Virus record (IMG/VR): IMGVR_UViG_3300023118_000031
Coordinates: 1-20,018 of that record
Direction: 5' to 3' (one strand)
DNA: 20,018 bases
DNA from: a virus
Under the pieces are notes generated by a model. That model worked only from the letters and a program-made list of their open reading frames with translations, ran no database searches and was not told the DNA's origin. Made by a program: the position numbers and the translations under genes. Below are positions 7,945-14,195 of this stretch, one piece after another (within the stretch, counting starts at the first letter, position 1; every line of letters starts with the position of its first letter).

Positions 7945-8520
7945 TTAGTCACCGTTCTGTTTGGCAAACGCTGCAACGCACGCCGCGCCGTACTCCTTAA
8001 TCTGCTCCACTGTGTAGCCGGGTACTTCGCGATCTGGCTGCAGGAATCCGGTGTGGCGTGGCGGATGAGGCAGGACGGCAGGGAACATTGCAGCTTGGGC
8101 TCGATAGACTTTGGCCGTGCAACCCATCAAATCAGGGTAGCCACCGGGCTTACCCATGCGATGCGCGCCGTTGATTATCGGGATGCCTGCCTGACAGCCA
8201 TCGCACTGATTGCGCACAGGCTCATCCACCATTGCGCGGACATCCTCGGCAGGGGCCTCAAGGCTTCCATCTTTCGGCAGCGCCGCAAGCAATTGAGCGA
8301 GCGTCACAGGCTCCGCATTGTAATAGCGCGGATCACGGGTGTAGAACCATTGCCCCGGCGCACCTTCGTGCTGGTAGCGATAGACGACTGTGTCATCGGC
8401 AGGCGGCACAGGCGCGGCGGTGAGCATGGCATTCCACACATCGACAGTAACTCGCCCGCCTACCGCAAGAAGCATTTCAGCTGTCGGTGTTACTGGGACC
8501 ATCTTATATTCCTGACTCAT
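7945..8520 (-). CDS. Phage protein of unknown function with Cys cluster (191 aa)
   Basis: The ATG at 8520 follows a strong AGGAGG (spacing about 5 nt). The N-terminus, YKMVPVTPTAEML, resembles the 'vP..PT.eM' opening common in phage early proteins. The centre has a Cys-rich segment, CDGCQAGIPI, then a further Cys in DLMGCTAKVYRAQ, which could bind a metal. The end is helical and Ala-rich (YTVEQIKEYGAACVAAFAK). No enzymatic motif is recognised. It is preceded by a short possible ORF with an ATGA overlap and followed by the 36-aa membrane protein, so it sits in a tightly packed leftward operon. Confidence 0.8.
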   Translation of the reverse strand: MSQEYKMVPVTPTAEMLLAVGGRVTVDVWNAMLTAAPVPPADDTVVYRYQHEGAPGQWFYTRDPRYYNAEPVTLAQLLAALPKDGSLEAPAEDVRAMVDEPVRNQCDGCQAGIPIINGAHRMGKPGGYPDLMGCTAKVYRAQAAMFPAVLPHPPRHTGFLQPDREVPGYTVEQIKEYGAACVAAFAKQNGD

Positions 8521-8612
8521 AACCCCTCCTGATCATCTGCACGCTCACCGTCCGCACGCATGGCGTCGATGGCGTGTTGGTGGATTTGTGTTGCGATGGA
8601 TATAACTTGAAT
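8517..8612 (-). CDS. Possible short ORF, start uncertain
   Basis: A minus-strand frame ends with TGA at 8517-8519 in an ATGA overlap with the next gene, as other genes here do. The readable C-terminal part, ISIATQIHQHAIDAMRADGE, looks coding. The only in-frame ATG (8561) would give 14 aa; an ATT at 8612, 9 nt after TGAGG, would give 31 aa. I cannot settle whether it is expressed. Confidence 0.3.
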   Translation of the reverse strand: MQVISIATQIHQHAIDAMRADGERADDQEGL

Positions 8613-8614
8613 TC

Positions 8615-8666
8615 GATGTAGCCTCAGGGGGTTACTATTGGAAAAGTAGCCTCTGGAGGCTACATC
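8615..8666 (-). terminator. Terminator-like hairpin with alternative pairing, after the methyltransferase
   Basis: Read leftward, GTAGCCTC (8663-8656), CA, GAGGCTAC (8653-8646) forms a perfect 8-bp stem followed by TTTT, a rho-independent terminator shape. A third element, GATGTAGCCTC at 8615-8625, can instead pair over 11 bp with 8656-8666. The two pairings are mutually exclusive, as in attenuators. It lies about 20 nt after the methyltransferase stop. Confidence 0.55.
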
Positions 8667-8683
8667 TGGGATTTGGTAGGCGT

Positions 8684-9370
8684 TCAGGCCGCGTCAGTCT
8701 TCGGCTGTGAGGATGGCGAATGCTGCCGCTGCCACTCGCGGAACCTGCCCATTTCCAGAGGCTTGGTATCTGTCCACCCGATTGGCCAGCCCATCAGCCA
8801 CTCGTGTATCTCCGGGGAAGGTCTGCCAAACACTCGCCGAAATTCTCTCCCGGAGGGCCATTTCTGCATTGAATCGGCGCAGTAATTCGCTTTTGTTGTC
8901 GGTGTATGCAAGTAGCCAGTATCTTTCCCGAATGTGGTCAGCACCCATGTCTGCCGCAGATAGGGCAATGGCTCTGGTTTTGTAACCCATAGCCCGCAGA
9001 TCTTCCGCCGCCACTTCAATTGCTTCTGCTGAGACGTTTTCGGCGAAGACAAGCCAGGGAGTGACATCTGCCACGACTCGCCGCATCTCAGGCCAAAGGT
9101 TTTCAGCATTGTTGCGTCCAGATGCGGCAGTGCTGAAGGCCTGGCATGGAAATCCCCCAGAAATGAGGTCAACAACGCCACGCCATGGCTTTCCATCAAA
9201 AGTTCGAATGTCATCCCAGATCGGGAACGGCGAAAGCACTCCGTCATTTTGGCGCTGCACGAGTACCCGCTGGGCATGCTGTCCGTGCTCAACGGCGCAA
9301 ACCGTTCTGAATCCAAGCAGGTGGCTGGCAAGTAGTCCGCCGCCAGCGCCTGCGAAAAGAGCCAGCTCAT
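8684..9370 (-). CDS. Overlapping second-frame ORF within the methyltransferase gene
   Basis: A 228-aa frame starts at the ATG 4 nt inside the methyltransferase (9370; GGAG lies 9 nt upstream) and ends 10 nt beyond its stop. It begins MSWLFSQALAADYL and has R.SRSGMTFELL near 50 and TPTTKANYCADSMQKWPS near 157-173. Near 190-213 it has EWLMGWPIGWTDTKPL followed by FREW. From memory, these blocks occur in a family of annotated phage and prophage proteins (MSWL start, 'PTPTA', 'WLMGWP.GWTDLKPL'), not in the methyltransferase family. Long chance ORFs do exist in this GC-rich window, so openness alone proves little; the motif resemblance is the argument. Function is unknown. Confidence 0.4.
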   Translation of the reverse strand: MSWLFSQALAADYLPATCLDSERFAPLSTDSMPSGYSCSAKMTECFRRSRSGMTFELLMESHGVALLTSFLGDFHARPSALPHLDATMLKTFGLRCGESWQMSLPGLSSPKTSQQKQLKWRRKICGLWVTKPEPLPYLRQTWVLTTFGKDTGYLHTPTTKANYCADSMQKWPSGREFRRVFGRPSPEIHEWLMGWPIGWTDTKPLEMGRFREWQRQHSPSSQPKTDAA

Positions 9371-9374
9371 TCAT
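8694..9374 (-). CDS. DNA cytosine-5 methyltransferase (short phage type)
   Basis: The protein is 226 aa and transfers a methyl group from S-adenosylmethionine to C5 of cytosine in DNA. The start is the ATG at 9374, with GGAG 5 nt upstream. Motifs appear in canonical order: FAGAGG (residues 7-12, SAM binding), E29 after strand 2, GGFPCQ (73-78, catalytic Cys77), ENV (112-114), RERYW (149-153) and GNGQVP (207-212). At 226 aa it is much shorter than typical bacterial enzymes and has almost no target-recognition domain between motifs VIII and IX, as in many phage solitary enzymes. It probably protects phage DNA from host restriction. No cognate endonuclease is nearby. The same DNA is open in a second frame, annotated separately. 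Confidence 0.92.
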   Translation of the reverse strand: MNELALFAGAGGGLLASHLLGFRTVCAVEHGQHAQRVLVQRQNDGVLSPFPIWDDIRTFDGKPWRGVVDLISGGFPCQAFSTAASGRNNAENLWPEMRRVVADVTPWLVFAENVSAEAIEVAAEDLRAMGYKTRAIALSAADMGADHIRERYWLLAYTDNKSELLRRFNAEMALRERISASVWQTFPGDTRVADGLANRVDRYQASGNGQVPRVAAAAFAILTAED

Positions 9375-9398
9375 GATTGCTCCAATAGTTGAAGGGGA

Positions 9399-9551
9399 TT
9401 ACCAAGCCTTTTCCATCCGCCGCGCCCGGGCCTTATCCCAGCCCTGGGCCCAGCGCTTTCTCGAATACGGACAGGTCTCGTCGTCGAACGGGTTGTCATC
9501 TGCTCCGATCCCTTTCAGGAAGGCCGCATAGCCCGCTTCAAACGGGGTCAT
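9399..9551 (-). CDS. Rmf/CrpP-like small protein (50 aa)
   Basis: The ATG at 9551 gives MTPFEAGYAAFLKGIG; GAGC lies about 8 nt upstream. The product shows the ribosome modulation factor/CrpP superfamily pattern: a helix with A...G..A...G, then NPF, CPY, and RWAQGWDKAR. E. coli Rmf dimerises 70S ribosomes in stationary phase. CrpP homologues on Pseudomonas mobile elements have been linked to ciprofloxacin tolerance, though that role is disputed. The phage copy might alter host translation. It overlaps the preceding 57-aa gene by 14 bp and is followed after 24 bp by the methyltransferase. Confidence 0.75.
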   Translation of the reverse strand: MTPFEAGYAAFLKGIGADDNPFDDETCPYSRKRWAQGWDKARARRMEKAW

Positions 9552-9711
9552 GGCGTTTTGCTCGCATGATGGCGGCGATAGCCTTGACCGCTGCGTACTT
9601 GTACGGGCTGTCATCGCGGTAATTCTTGATCGGCACCGCTCGCCCATCACCCACCCAGCACGATGGCTCCCATGGAAGATTTGCGTCGAGCTTCAGTTTG
9701 TTGTTATCCAT
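9538..9711 (-). CDS. Small phage protein of unknown function (57 aa)
   Basis: The ATG at 9711 follows GGGAG with 7-nt spacing and gives MDNNKLKLDANLPWEP. The product has a Trp/Cys-containing N-terminal half (SCWVGDGRAVPIKNY) and a basic helical C-terminus (YAAVKAIAAIMRAKRH). No family is recognised. Its 3' end overlaps the Rmf/CrpP-like gene by 14 bp, consistent with co-translation. Confidence 0.65.
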   Translation of the reverse strand: MDNNKLKLDANLPWEPSCWVGDGRAVPIKNYRDDSPYKYAAVKAIAAIMRAKRHDPV

Positions 9712-9768
9712 GGCGATGCTCCCGTGTGGCTTGGGTTGTGGGTGCAAATTAGGGTTTGAGTTTTTGAT

Positions 9769-10065
9769 CTAAACGCCGGGGCTCCCTTTGAAGGCAAGCC
9801 AGATGTAATGCCGGCCCTTGGCGGAAACCTTTATTTTTCCGGTCTGCTTGTTCCAGCTGATCAGTCGCAGTTCGTCGAGGATCGTTGTGAGCGTATGCCC
9901 TTGATGCCAGCCTGCGAGCGCCTTAATACAGCCTTGGGCGAGCAAGCCTCTGAAATCGGTATGACCAAAATTTGTCCCTTGGAAAACGTTTTGCATTTGT
10001 TCATCAGGCACAAGGTCAGTGACGGCCCTCACATCCGGATCGCGCCGATAATTTTTGTGGGTCAT
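9769..10065 (-). CDS. Phage protein of unknown function (98 aa), possible winged-helix
   Basis: The ATG at 10065 gives MTHKNYRRDPDVRAVTDLV; a weak GGA lies about 8 nt upstream. The C-terminal half reads as helix-helix-beta hairpin: GCIKALAGWHQGHTLTTILDE, then a KQTGKIKVSAKGRHYIW-type wing. That looks like a small winged-helix DNA-binding domain, although no family is recognised with certainty. It lies at the promoter-like divergence with the rightward zinc-ribbon gene (103-bp gap) and is followed by a 57-bp gap. Confidence 0.7.
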   Translation of the reverse strand: MTHKNYRRDPDVRAVTDLVPDEQMQNVFQGTNFGHTDFRGLLAQGCIKALAGWHQGHTLTTILDELRLISWNKQTGKIKVSAKGRHYIWLAFKGSPGV

Positions 10066-10168
10066 GTTGAATTCCAATGCAGGCGCCGCCCTCCGAAAGT
10101 TCGGTGGCGAATAGGTTGGTGGTGGGCTATACGTGTTGACCGGCATAGGGCCGGGGCAAGGAGTGAAA

Positions 10169-10384
10169 ATGAGTGAAGAGGAAGGCGGCATCAAGCTGGA
10201 GGCGACCTGCCCTAAATGCAGCGCCACGCCATTGGTTTTAGCGGGAGATAAACCTTTCGAATCAGTCGAAGAGTTTCATGGGGCGATTTGCGCCTCGTGC
10301 GGGAACGAGCTAAGCAAAGAAGAAGTAGAATCTGCATTCAAGTCGGCGCTGGATAAATTCATGATTGATCGATTCAAGCGATAG
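10169..10384 (+). CDS. Rightward zinc-ribbon protein (71 aa), moron-like
   Basis: The ATG at 10169 is preceded by AAGGAG with 5-nt spacing, a strong ribosome binding site; an in-frame ATG 12 codons upstream has none. Two Cys pairs, CPKC (about residues 14-17) and CASC (about 42-45), form a likely four-Cys zinc ribbon, followed by an acidic helix (ELSKEEVESAFKSALDKF). It is the only rightward gene within a 12-kb leftward block and ends one base before the stop of the convergent 103-aa gene. This pattern fits a moron expressed on its own. Function is unknown. Confidence 0.75.
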   Translation: MSEEEGGIKLEATCPKCSATPLVLAGDKPFESVEEFHGAICASCGNELSKEEVESAFKSALDKFMIDRFKR

Positions 10385-10385
10385 C

Positions 10386-10697
10386 TTATTTATCCAGGCC
10401 TATCCGCAACTCTTCACGCCGATAGGCCAGTTCCAGTTTCCGCGCCACGGTCGGCGATACCTCTATTCTGTGGCGCGGAATTTCCAGCAGCGGCAGCGCA
10501 CCGCCTGGCCCCAACCCATGAAGATGGTGAATCATCAGCGTCAGCGCTTCGCCTTGCTCTTCAATGCCCGCCCATTCCATCAGTTCAGACAGTGCCTGCT
10601 TCGTGCCCGGCCTTACCTTCAGCCTCAAATCCTCTTCCTGCAGCTTCTCGGATTTGGCGTGCCTGCGTTCGTCGCGCTGCTTCTGGGTCAGTGCCAT
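10386..10697 (-). CDS. Phage protein of unknown function (103 aa)
   Basis: The ATG at 10697 follows GGTGA with 5-nt spacing and gives MALTQKQRDERRHAKSEKLQ. The N-terminus is highly charged and helical. It is followed by LRLKVRPGTKQALSELMEWAGI, which looks like a strand-helix-helix (ribbon-helix-helix-like) element, and ends EVSPTVARKLELAYRREEL. It may bind DNA, but no family is certain. It overlaps the 3' end of the upstream gene by 113 bp. Confidence 0.75.
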   Translation of the reverse strand: MALTQKQRDERRHAKSEKLQEEDLRLKVRPGTKQALSELMEWAGIEEQGEALTLMIHHLHGLGPGGALPLLEIPRHRIEVSPTVARKLELAYRREELRIGLDK

Positions 10698-11034
10698 TCA
10701 ATTCACCATTTCGTAAAAACTCTGTGCCGGGCTCATTGCGCAGCATGTCGCAGACCCGATTGACGATGCGCAGTGCGGCGTCGAATACCAGGGCGTCGTC
10801 CTTTTCCCGTGACAGTCGGCGAAGGTTCGGCTGATGCTCCATGCACACCTTGTCGACCAAACGCCAGGCCAGTGATCGAAGCTCGTCGGCGCTGTCGTGA
10901 ATCCGCAGACTCAGCGCAAACGCCAAGGCGACTTCATCCGGACGGTATTGGCCGCCGCTCCGTGTGATGTAGTGCTTCTTTACCGACTTCATCCAGCTGG
11001 GGAGAGTGACGACACCCGATGCTGCTCGTTCCAT
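10585..11034 (-). CDS. Phage protein of unknown function (149 aa)
   Basis: The ATG at 11034 is preceded by TTGGAGG with 9-nt spacing. The product starts MERAASGVVTLPSWMKSVKK, and the first two thirds look coding and helical (YRPDEVALAFALSLRIHDSA, RLVDKVCMEHQPNLRRLSRE). The last 38 residues lie in the 113-bp overlap with the next gene and are compositionally odd (Ala/Glu/Arg/Gly), as if the original stop had been lost. An Nin-like or regulatory role is possible but cannot be shown. Confidence 0.7.
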   Translation of the reverse strand: MERAASGVVTLPSWMKSVKKHYITRSGGQYRPDEVALAFALSLRIHDSADELRSLAWRLVDKVCMEHQPNLRRLSREKDDALVFDAALRIVNRVCDMLRNEPGTEFLRNGELNGTDPEAARRTQARQIREAAGRGFEAEGKAGHEAGTV

Positions 11035-11073
11035 ACTCGATGTCCTCCAACCCGCTGGGCGGTAAGTGGTGTT

Positions 11074-11093
11074 GCGCCGCTCGCTTGCGGCGC
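11074..11093 (-). other. GC-rich hairpin between early genes
   Basis: GCGCCGC (11074-11080) pairs with GCGGCGC (11087-11093) across a 6-nt loop. There is no T-run on either side. It lies in the 75-bp gap between the 67-aa and 149-aa genes and may be an mRNA processing or stabilising structure. Confidence 0.4.
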
Positions 11094-11109
11094 TGGGGTA
11101 GGGTGCGTT

Positions 11110-11313
11110 TCAACCGTTGGCCCAAACCTTTGTCACCGGAGCTTCACTGAGTGAATCGAATATCTGCCGCTCGAGCTGCTTGATTGTCCGCTCGCCGCGA
11201 ACAGCATCAGCGGGCGACCAGTCCTTTGAGGCTGCAAGCAACAGTTCAACATTGGCGCGCATGTGCTGGATATGCCATGCACGCTCTTGGGCATTCTTGA
11301 AGGTGGTAGTCAT
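11110..11313 (-). CDS. Small phage protein of unknown function (67 aa)
   Basis: The ATG at 11313 begins 2 nt after the exonuclease TAG, so translation is probably coupled; AGGCGG lies upstream inside the end of the exonuclease gene. The product (MTTTFKNAQERAWHIQHMRA) is mainly helical and charged, probably a coiled coil or helical hairpin. No motif is recognised. Confidence 0.7.
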   Translation of the reverse strand: MTTTFKNAQERAWHIQHMRANVELLLAASKDWSPADAVRGERTIKQLERQIFDSLSEAPVTKVWANG

Positions 11314-11315
11314 GG

Positions 11316-12026
11316 CTAGGCCGCCTGCGCGAAGGTCAAACGTTTATGGATTTGGCGAACTCGCTCAACATCGCCAGCACAGTACTTGGCGACATCATCA
11401 ATCCGTCCGGCTTGGACAAACTCCCAAACCTTGCTGCCGTCAATTTCGTCTTCGATCTCGCTACCCTTGGTAGCTATGCCGAACACCTTGCACAGCTTGT
11501 CCAGACTGACGGTGCCGCGAACGCCAGCCCATGCTGTCATGGTGTCGAACACTTCTGCCCCCCAAGGCTTGGCATCGAATGGAATAGATGCAGGAGGTCG
11601 AATACCCAGCATTACGGCGCGCTGGAAGATGAACCGCAGATCGAAGTTCAGGACGTTGTGACCAATAAACACCAGCTTGCCGGTCTGTCGCGTACCACCC
11701 AAAAGCTCGGCGCCGCCAGCCGTTTCGATGGCATTGAACAGGTTGAACAGAATTTCCCGCTCATTGTTCGGCCAATCTGCGCTGTAGAACGTCTGCGGGG
11801 CCTCATCGCCAATTGCGATGGATGCCACTGCGATATGGCCAAAAGCGCCGTCGAAGCTGGTTTTCAGCCAAGCCTCTTCGATCAGTGCAGGCTTTTCATT
11901 CAGTTCCCATGCGGCGATGGTTTCTGGTTTCTTGTAGTTGCCCGGCGCTGTAATACGCTCGGCGAGAATTTCTTTGATGCCCGGCGCTTGTCCTGGGATT
12001 GTTTCGATGTCGAGGTAAATGTTCAT
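11316..12026 (-). CDS. DEDDy-type 3'-5' exonuclease
   Basis: The protein is 236 aa. I chose the ATG at 12026 because GGTGG lies 5 nt upstream and the product begins directly with strand MNIYLDIETIPG; a GTG or TTG start a few codons earlier would consume that ribosome binding site. The DnaQ-like fold motifs are D6/E8 in LDIET (Exo I), D129 in GHNVLNFDLRF (Exo II) and Y215/D219 in KYCAGD (Exo III), the DEDDy pattern of PolB-type proofreading-like exonucleases. It should bind two metals and digest DNA 3'-5'. Beside the SSB-like and ATPase genes it fits a replication/recombination module. A leftward terminator-like hairpin lies just before it. Confidence 0.88.
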   Translation of the reverse strand: MNIYLDIETIPGQAPGIKEILAERITAPGNYKKPETIAAWELNEKPALIEEAWLKTSFDGAFGHIAVASIAIGDEAPQTFYSADWPNNEREILFNLFNAIETAGGAELLGGTRQTGKLVFIGHNVLNFDLRFIFQRAVMLGIRPPASIPFDAKPWGAEVFDTMTAWAGVRGTVSLDKLCKVFGIATKGSEIEDEIDGSKVWEFVQAGRIDDVAKYCAGDVERVRQIHKRLTFAQAA

Positions 12027-12036
12027 TCTGTCCACC

Positions 12037-12062
12037 AAAAGAAAGGGCGCTCGATGGCGCCC
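12037..12062 (-). terminator. Leftward rho-independent terminator before the exonuclease gene
   Basis: Read leftward, GGGCGC (12062-12057), a 6-nt loop, GCGCCC (12050-12045), then TTTCTTTT (12044-12037). It sits in the 67-bp gap between the SSB-like stop and the exonuclease start, so it would cut the leftward transcript unless read through. Confidence 0.65.
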
Positions 12063-12093
12063 GAAGGGAAAGTTGCGACGCCCAATAAGGGCC

Positions 12094-12747
12094 TCAGAAT
12101 GGGATATCGGAATCGTAACTGTCCGGCCCGTCAGCGATTGGGCCGCTCTGGTGCTGAACGCTACCGTTAGATGCCTGGCCTTTTGGCCGACGATCCACGA
12201 CTGGTTTGCTCATGACCTGCTGAACCATTTTCTCAAGCTTGGCGGGCGCTTGGTTTCGGCTATCCAGAATCTCCGACGCAGTTTTTTCAGACTCTGCGCT
12301 GAACGGGGCAAAGATGACCGGACGCTCCATCCCGGTTGTGCTGTTTTTTTCAATTTCCATCTGGAGGAGAAGACCGACCGGCTTGCCTACCATTTCCTTG
12401 AAGCCCTTCACGGTAACCTTGACTCGCTGTTTTGCATCGCTATCCCACTTTTCAGCCTCCATCGGCTGAGGGTCAGCTACGGTGCGCAACTGCATGCACG
12501 CCATCAGCGCGTTCAGTAGTGCGTGGCCGCCGTCGTTCTTGGTGCCGTGCTGATAGGAGAGGTTGAGATAGAACTGCGCCTCTGCTCCTTCGCGGGTCTT
12601 GAACGTGAAGCCGATACCGGTGGAGCCGGTCTCTGACTTCTCCATGTATTCGGCCCGGGTGAATGCACCGATGTACTTGCCGGCCTCGTCGATGAATGCT
12701 GACTTGTTGTCAGCCGACCGTGCAGCGTTAGCGTCGAGATTGAACAT
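12094..12747 (-). CDS. SSB-like phage recombination protein
   Basis: The protein is 217 aa. The start is the ATG at 12747, with AAGGA 8 nt upstream. The N-terminus (MFNLDANAARSADN) and the segment GAFTRAEYMEKSETGSTGI, followed by a beta-rich region, resemble phage DUF669-type single-stranded-DNA-binding proteins, as I recall them. The C-terminus ends YDSDIPF, matching the acidic DDDIPF tip with which bacterial SSBs bind partner proteins. It lies 11 bp after the Sak4-like ATPase gene; such ATPase/SSB pairs form single-strand annealing or RecA-like recombination modules in phages. The role is inferred from this tail and neighbourhood. Confidence 0.75.
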   Translation of the reverse strand: MFNLDANAARSADNKSAFIDEAGKYIGAFTRAEYMEKSETGSTGIGFTFKTREGAEAQFYLNLSYQHGTKNDGGHALLNALMACMQLRTVADPQPMEAEKWDSDAKQRVKVTVKGFKEMVGKPVGLLLQMEIEKNSTTGMERPVIFAPFSAESEKTASEILDSRNQAPAKLEKMVQQVMSKPVVDRRPKGQASNGSVQHQSGPIADGPDSYDSDIPF

Positions 12748-12758
12748 TGCGGGATTCC

Positions 12759-13397
12759 TTATGCGGCTTTGGGAGCGTCGAATTGGTAGTAATCGCAGAT
12801 GGCGGCGTCGACGGCCGCCAGATCGTTGTCGATCATGTCGCTGTCGAACATCCCCATCGGGGCCTTGGTGGTGTCTGAGCCGTTGTTGCGTGTTGCGAAG
12901 TAGTGCTGGCCGTCTTGAATAACAGCTCGTAGGCAGATCGTTACAAGGCCTTCCAGGGTGATCTTGTCGTCGAGCATCTTGCCCACGGTCTTCATCTTGA
13001 TTTGCCCAGTCTCGCTCTCCTCTGTGTGGCTGAGGATGTAGACGCGCACATCGTCGGGCAGTTTGAGTAGGGCATCGAAAACGTCCCATGTGTGGCGGCC
13101 GATGTCGTTGAACTTGTCGTAGCCTTTTTCCTGGCTTCGACGCATGAACTCGTTGGCCAGCACGTACTGGTAATCGTCAATCACGATCATCTTCCGCCCG
13201 TTTGCTGCAGCCTTTGCGCTCGCCTGAATAATTCTTGCGTGGTCGTCGGTGACGAAGGGTTTCCAGTCCCCGGCGCCCTTGAATGGGAGCCGCTTGCCGA
13301 TCACTTGCACCAGGGCAACGTCGGCGGGCTTCATGTTTCGCAGTGACGTGCTTTTGCCGCTGCCTGATTTGCCGAGAATCAAAACGACTGTTGCCAT
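12759..13397 (-). CDS. Sak4-like RecA-fold ATPase (recombination)
   Basis: The protein is 212 aa. The ATG at 13397 follows GAGGT with 7-nt spacing and gives MATVVLILGKSGSGKST. The Walker A motif is GKSGSGKST (9-17), Walker B is MIVIDD (70-75), and a sensor-like SHTE lies at 123-126. The size and layout fit the phage AAA_24/Sak4 family of small RecA-like single-strand annealing ATPases. It should bind ATP and act with the SSB-like protein encoded directly downstream. Longer in-frame starts upstream belong to a separate small gene in another frame. Confidence 0.85.
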   Translation of the reverse strand: MATVVLILGKSGSGKSTSLRNMKPADVALVQVIGKRLPFKGAGDWKPFVTDDHARIIQASAKAAANGRKMIVIDDYQYVLANEFMRRSQEKGYDKFNDIGRHTWDVFDALLKLPDDVRVYILSHTEESETGQIKMKTVGKMLDDKITLEGLVTICLRAVIQDGQHYFATRNNGSDTTKAPMGMFDSDMIDNDLAAVDAAICDYYQFDAPKAA

Positions 13398-13407
13398 GAT
13401 GGCGACC

Positions 13408-13569
13408 TCAAATTGGTTGGTTATCCCACTGGCGCTCAATGCGGGCTTGTTCGATTTCGTATTCCTGACGCTGATCGCCAGTGAATTGCTGAGGTTGGAA
13501 CTCGCCCTCGACTGACCAGTGCAGTTGGGCCGCCTCTGTTGGCGTGACATATCGGCGTTCAGCAGACAT
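13408..13569 (-). CDS. Small phage protein of unknown function (53 aa)
   Basis: The ATG at 13569 is preceded by GGAG with 6-nt spacing. The product begins MSAERRYVTPTEAAQLHWSV and ends in a charged, Gln/Glu/Arg-rich helix (QRQEYEIEQARIERQWDN). It fits neatly between the ATPase gene (10 bp downstream) and a 44-aa ORF that it overlaps by 11 bp. Its coding character and ribosome binding site make it credible; no family is recognised. Confidence 0.6.
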   Translation of the reverse strand: MSAERRYVTPTEAAQLHWSVEGEFQPQQFTGDQRQEYEIEQARIERQWDNQPI

Positions 13570-13693
13570 GACTATCTCCACGCGCCATGCCGTTGCCGGG
13601 GCGCTGCGATTGAATGGGGGGATTTACTGCGTGATGTGCTAGGGCAGAACCGCGCCAGAAGCAGTATCGCTTGGCTCTTTGATAGGCAGTCAT
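13559..13693 (-). CDS. Small basic protein of unknown function (44 aa)
   Basis: The ATG at 13693 overlaps the stop of the upstream 80-aa gene as ATGA, the same arrangement seen repeatedly in this operon, and its stop overlaps the start of the next gene. The product begins MTAYQRAKRYCFWRGSALAH and is basic and aromatic. Without it there would be an unexplained gap of about 120 bp. No family is recognised. Confidence 0.5.
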   Translation of the reverse strand: MTAYQRAKRYCFWRGSALAHHAVNPPIQSQRPGNGMARGDSHVC

Positions 13694-13932
13694 CCGATGA
13701 CCTCGCTATAGAATGGCCTGTCAGGTGGCAACTCATCGTTGTCCATGACGGCGCACTCGTGATTGCGAAGCCCATCAAATTCAGGCTTTCTCCAGGCGGT
13801 GACGTATATCCATTCGCCCATGTCGCCCGGATAGTTGTTGATTCCTACCAACTTTGCGCGGCTTCTGGTTTCTGCGAATACCATTTGGCAGCCGTATGCA
13901 GGCTCGCCATCGTGAACCATCCAGCATTTCAT
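13690..13932 (-). CDS. Small phage protein of unknown function (80 aa)
   Basis: The ATG at 13932 follows GAGGT with 6-nt spacing and overlaps the upstream stop as ATGA. The product (MKCWMVHDGEPAYGCQMVFA) has a compact alpha/beta look with several Trp residues and an internal WIYVTAWRKPEFD strand. No catalytic motif is recognised. Confidence 0.7.
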   Translation of the reverse strand: MKCWMVHDGEPAYGCQMVFAETRSRAKLVGINNYPGDMGEWIYVTAWRKPEFDGLRNHECAVMDNDELPPDRPFYSEVIG

Positions 13933-14195
13933 GCTCGCACCTCATAACTCAGCGTCCACTCACCACACAGGCACGCACGGCGGCTCCACGCTTCAGGGTT
14001 GGAGATATGCGCCAGTTCAGCCTCGCGCATCGCCTCGGTCATCGTCAGCCCCTTGAACACCATCAGCACTCTGTCGCTGGGCACTGCAAGATGTTCGGGC
14101 AGCTCAACGGCTGGAGCAACGACACCCATGATTGCCAGCTTGCGTTCGATATCGGCTATCTGTTCGTCGATCAGGGAGGGGTAGAGAGGGGTCAT
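13929..14195 (-). CDS. Small phage protein of unknown function (88 aa)
   Basis: The ATG at 14195 follows AAGGTGA with 4-nt spacing and overlaps the upstream stop as ATGA. The N-terminal helix (SLIDEQIADIERKLAIMGV) may be a coiled coil. The C-terminal end has two Cys (RRACLCGEWTLSYEVRA). No family is recognised. Confidence 0.7.
   Translation of the reverse strand: MTPLYPSLIDEQIADIERKLAIMGVVAPAVELPEHLAVPSDRVLMVFKGLTMTEAMREAELAHISNPEAWSRRACLCGEWTLSYEVRA

Noticed and set aside
11346-12170. 274-codon rightward open frame
   Set aside because: It is antisense to the DEDDy exonuclease and reflects GC-rich codon use.
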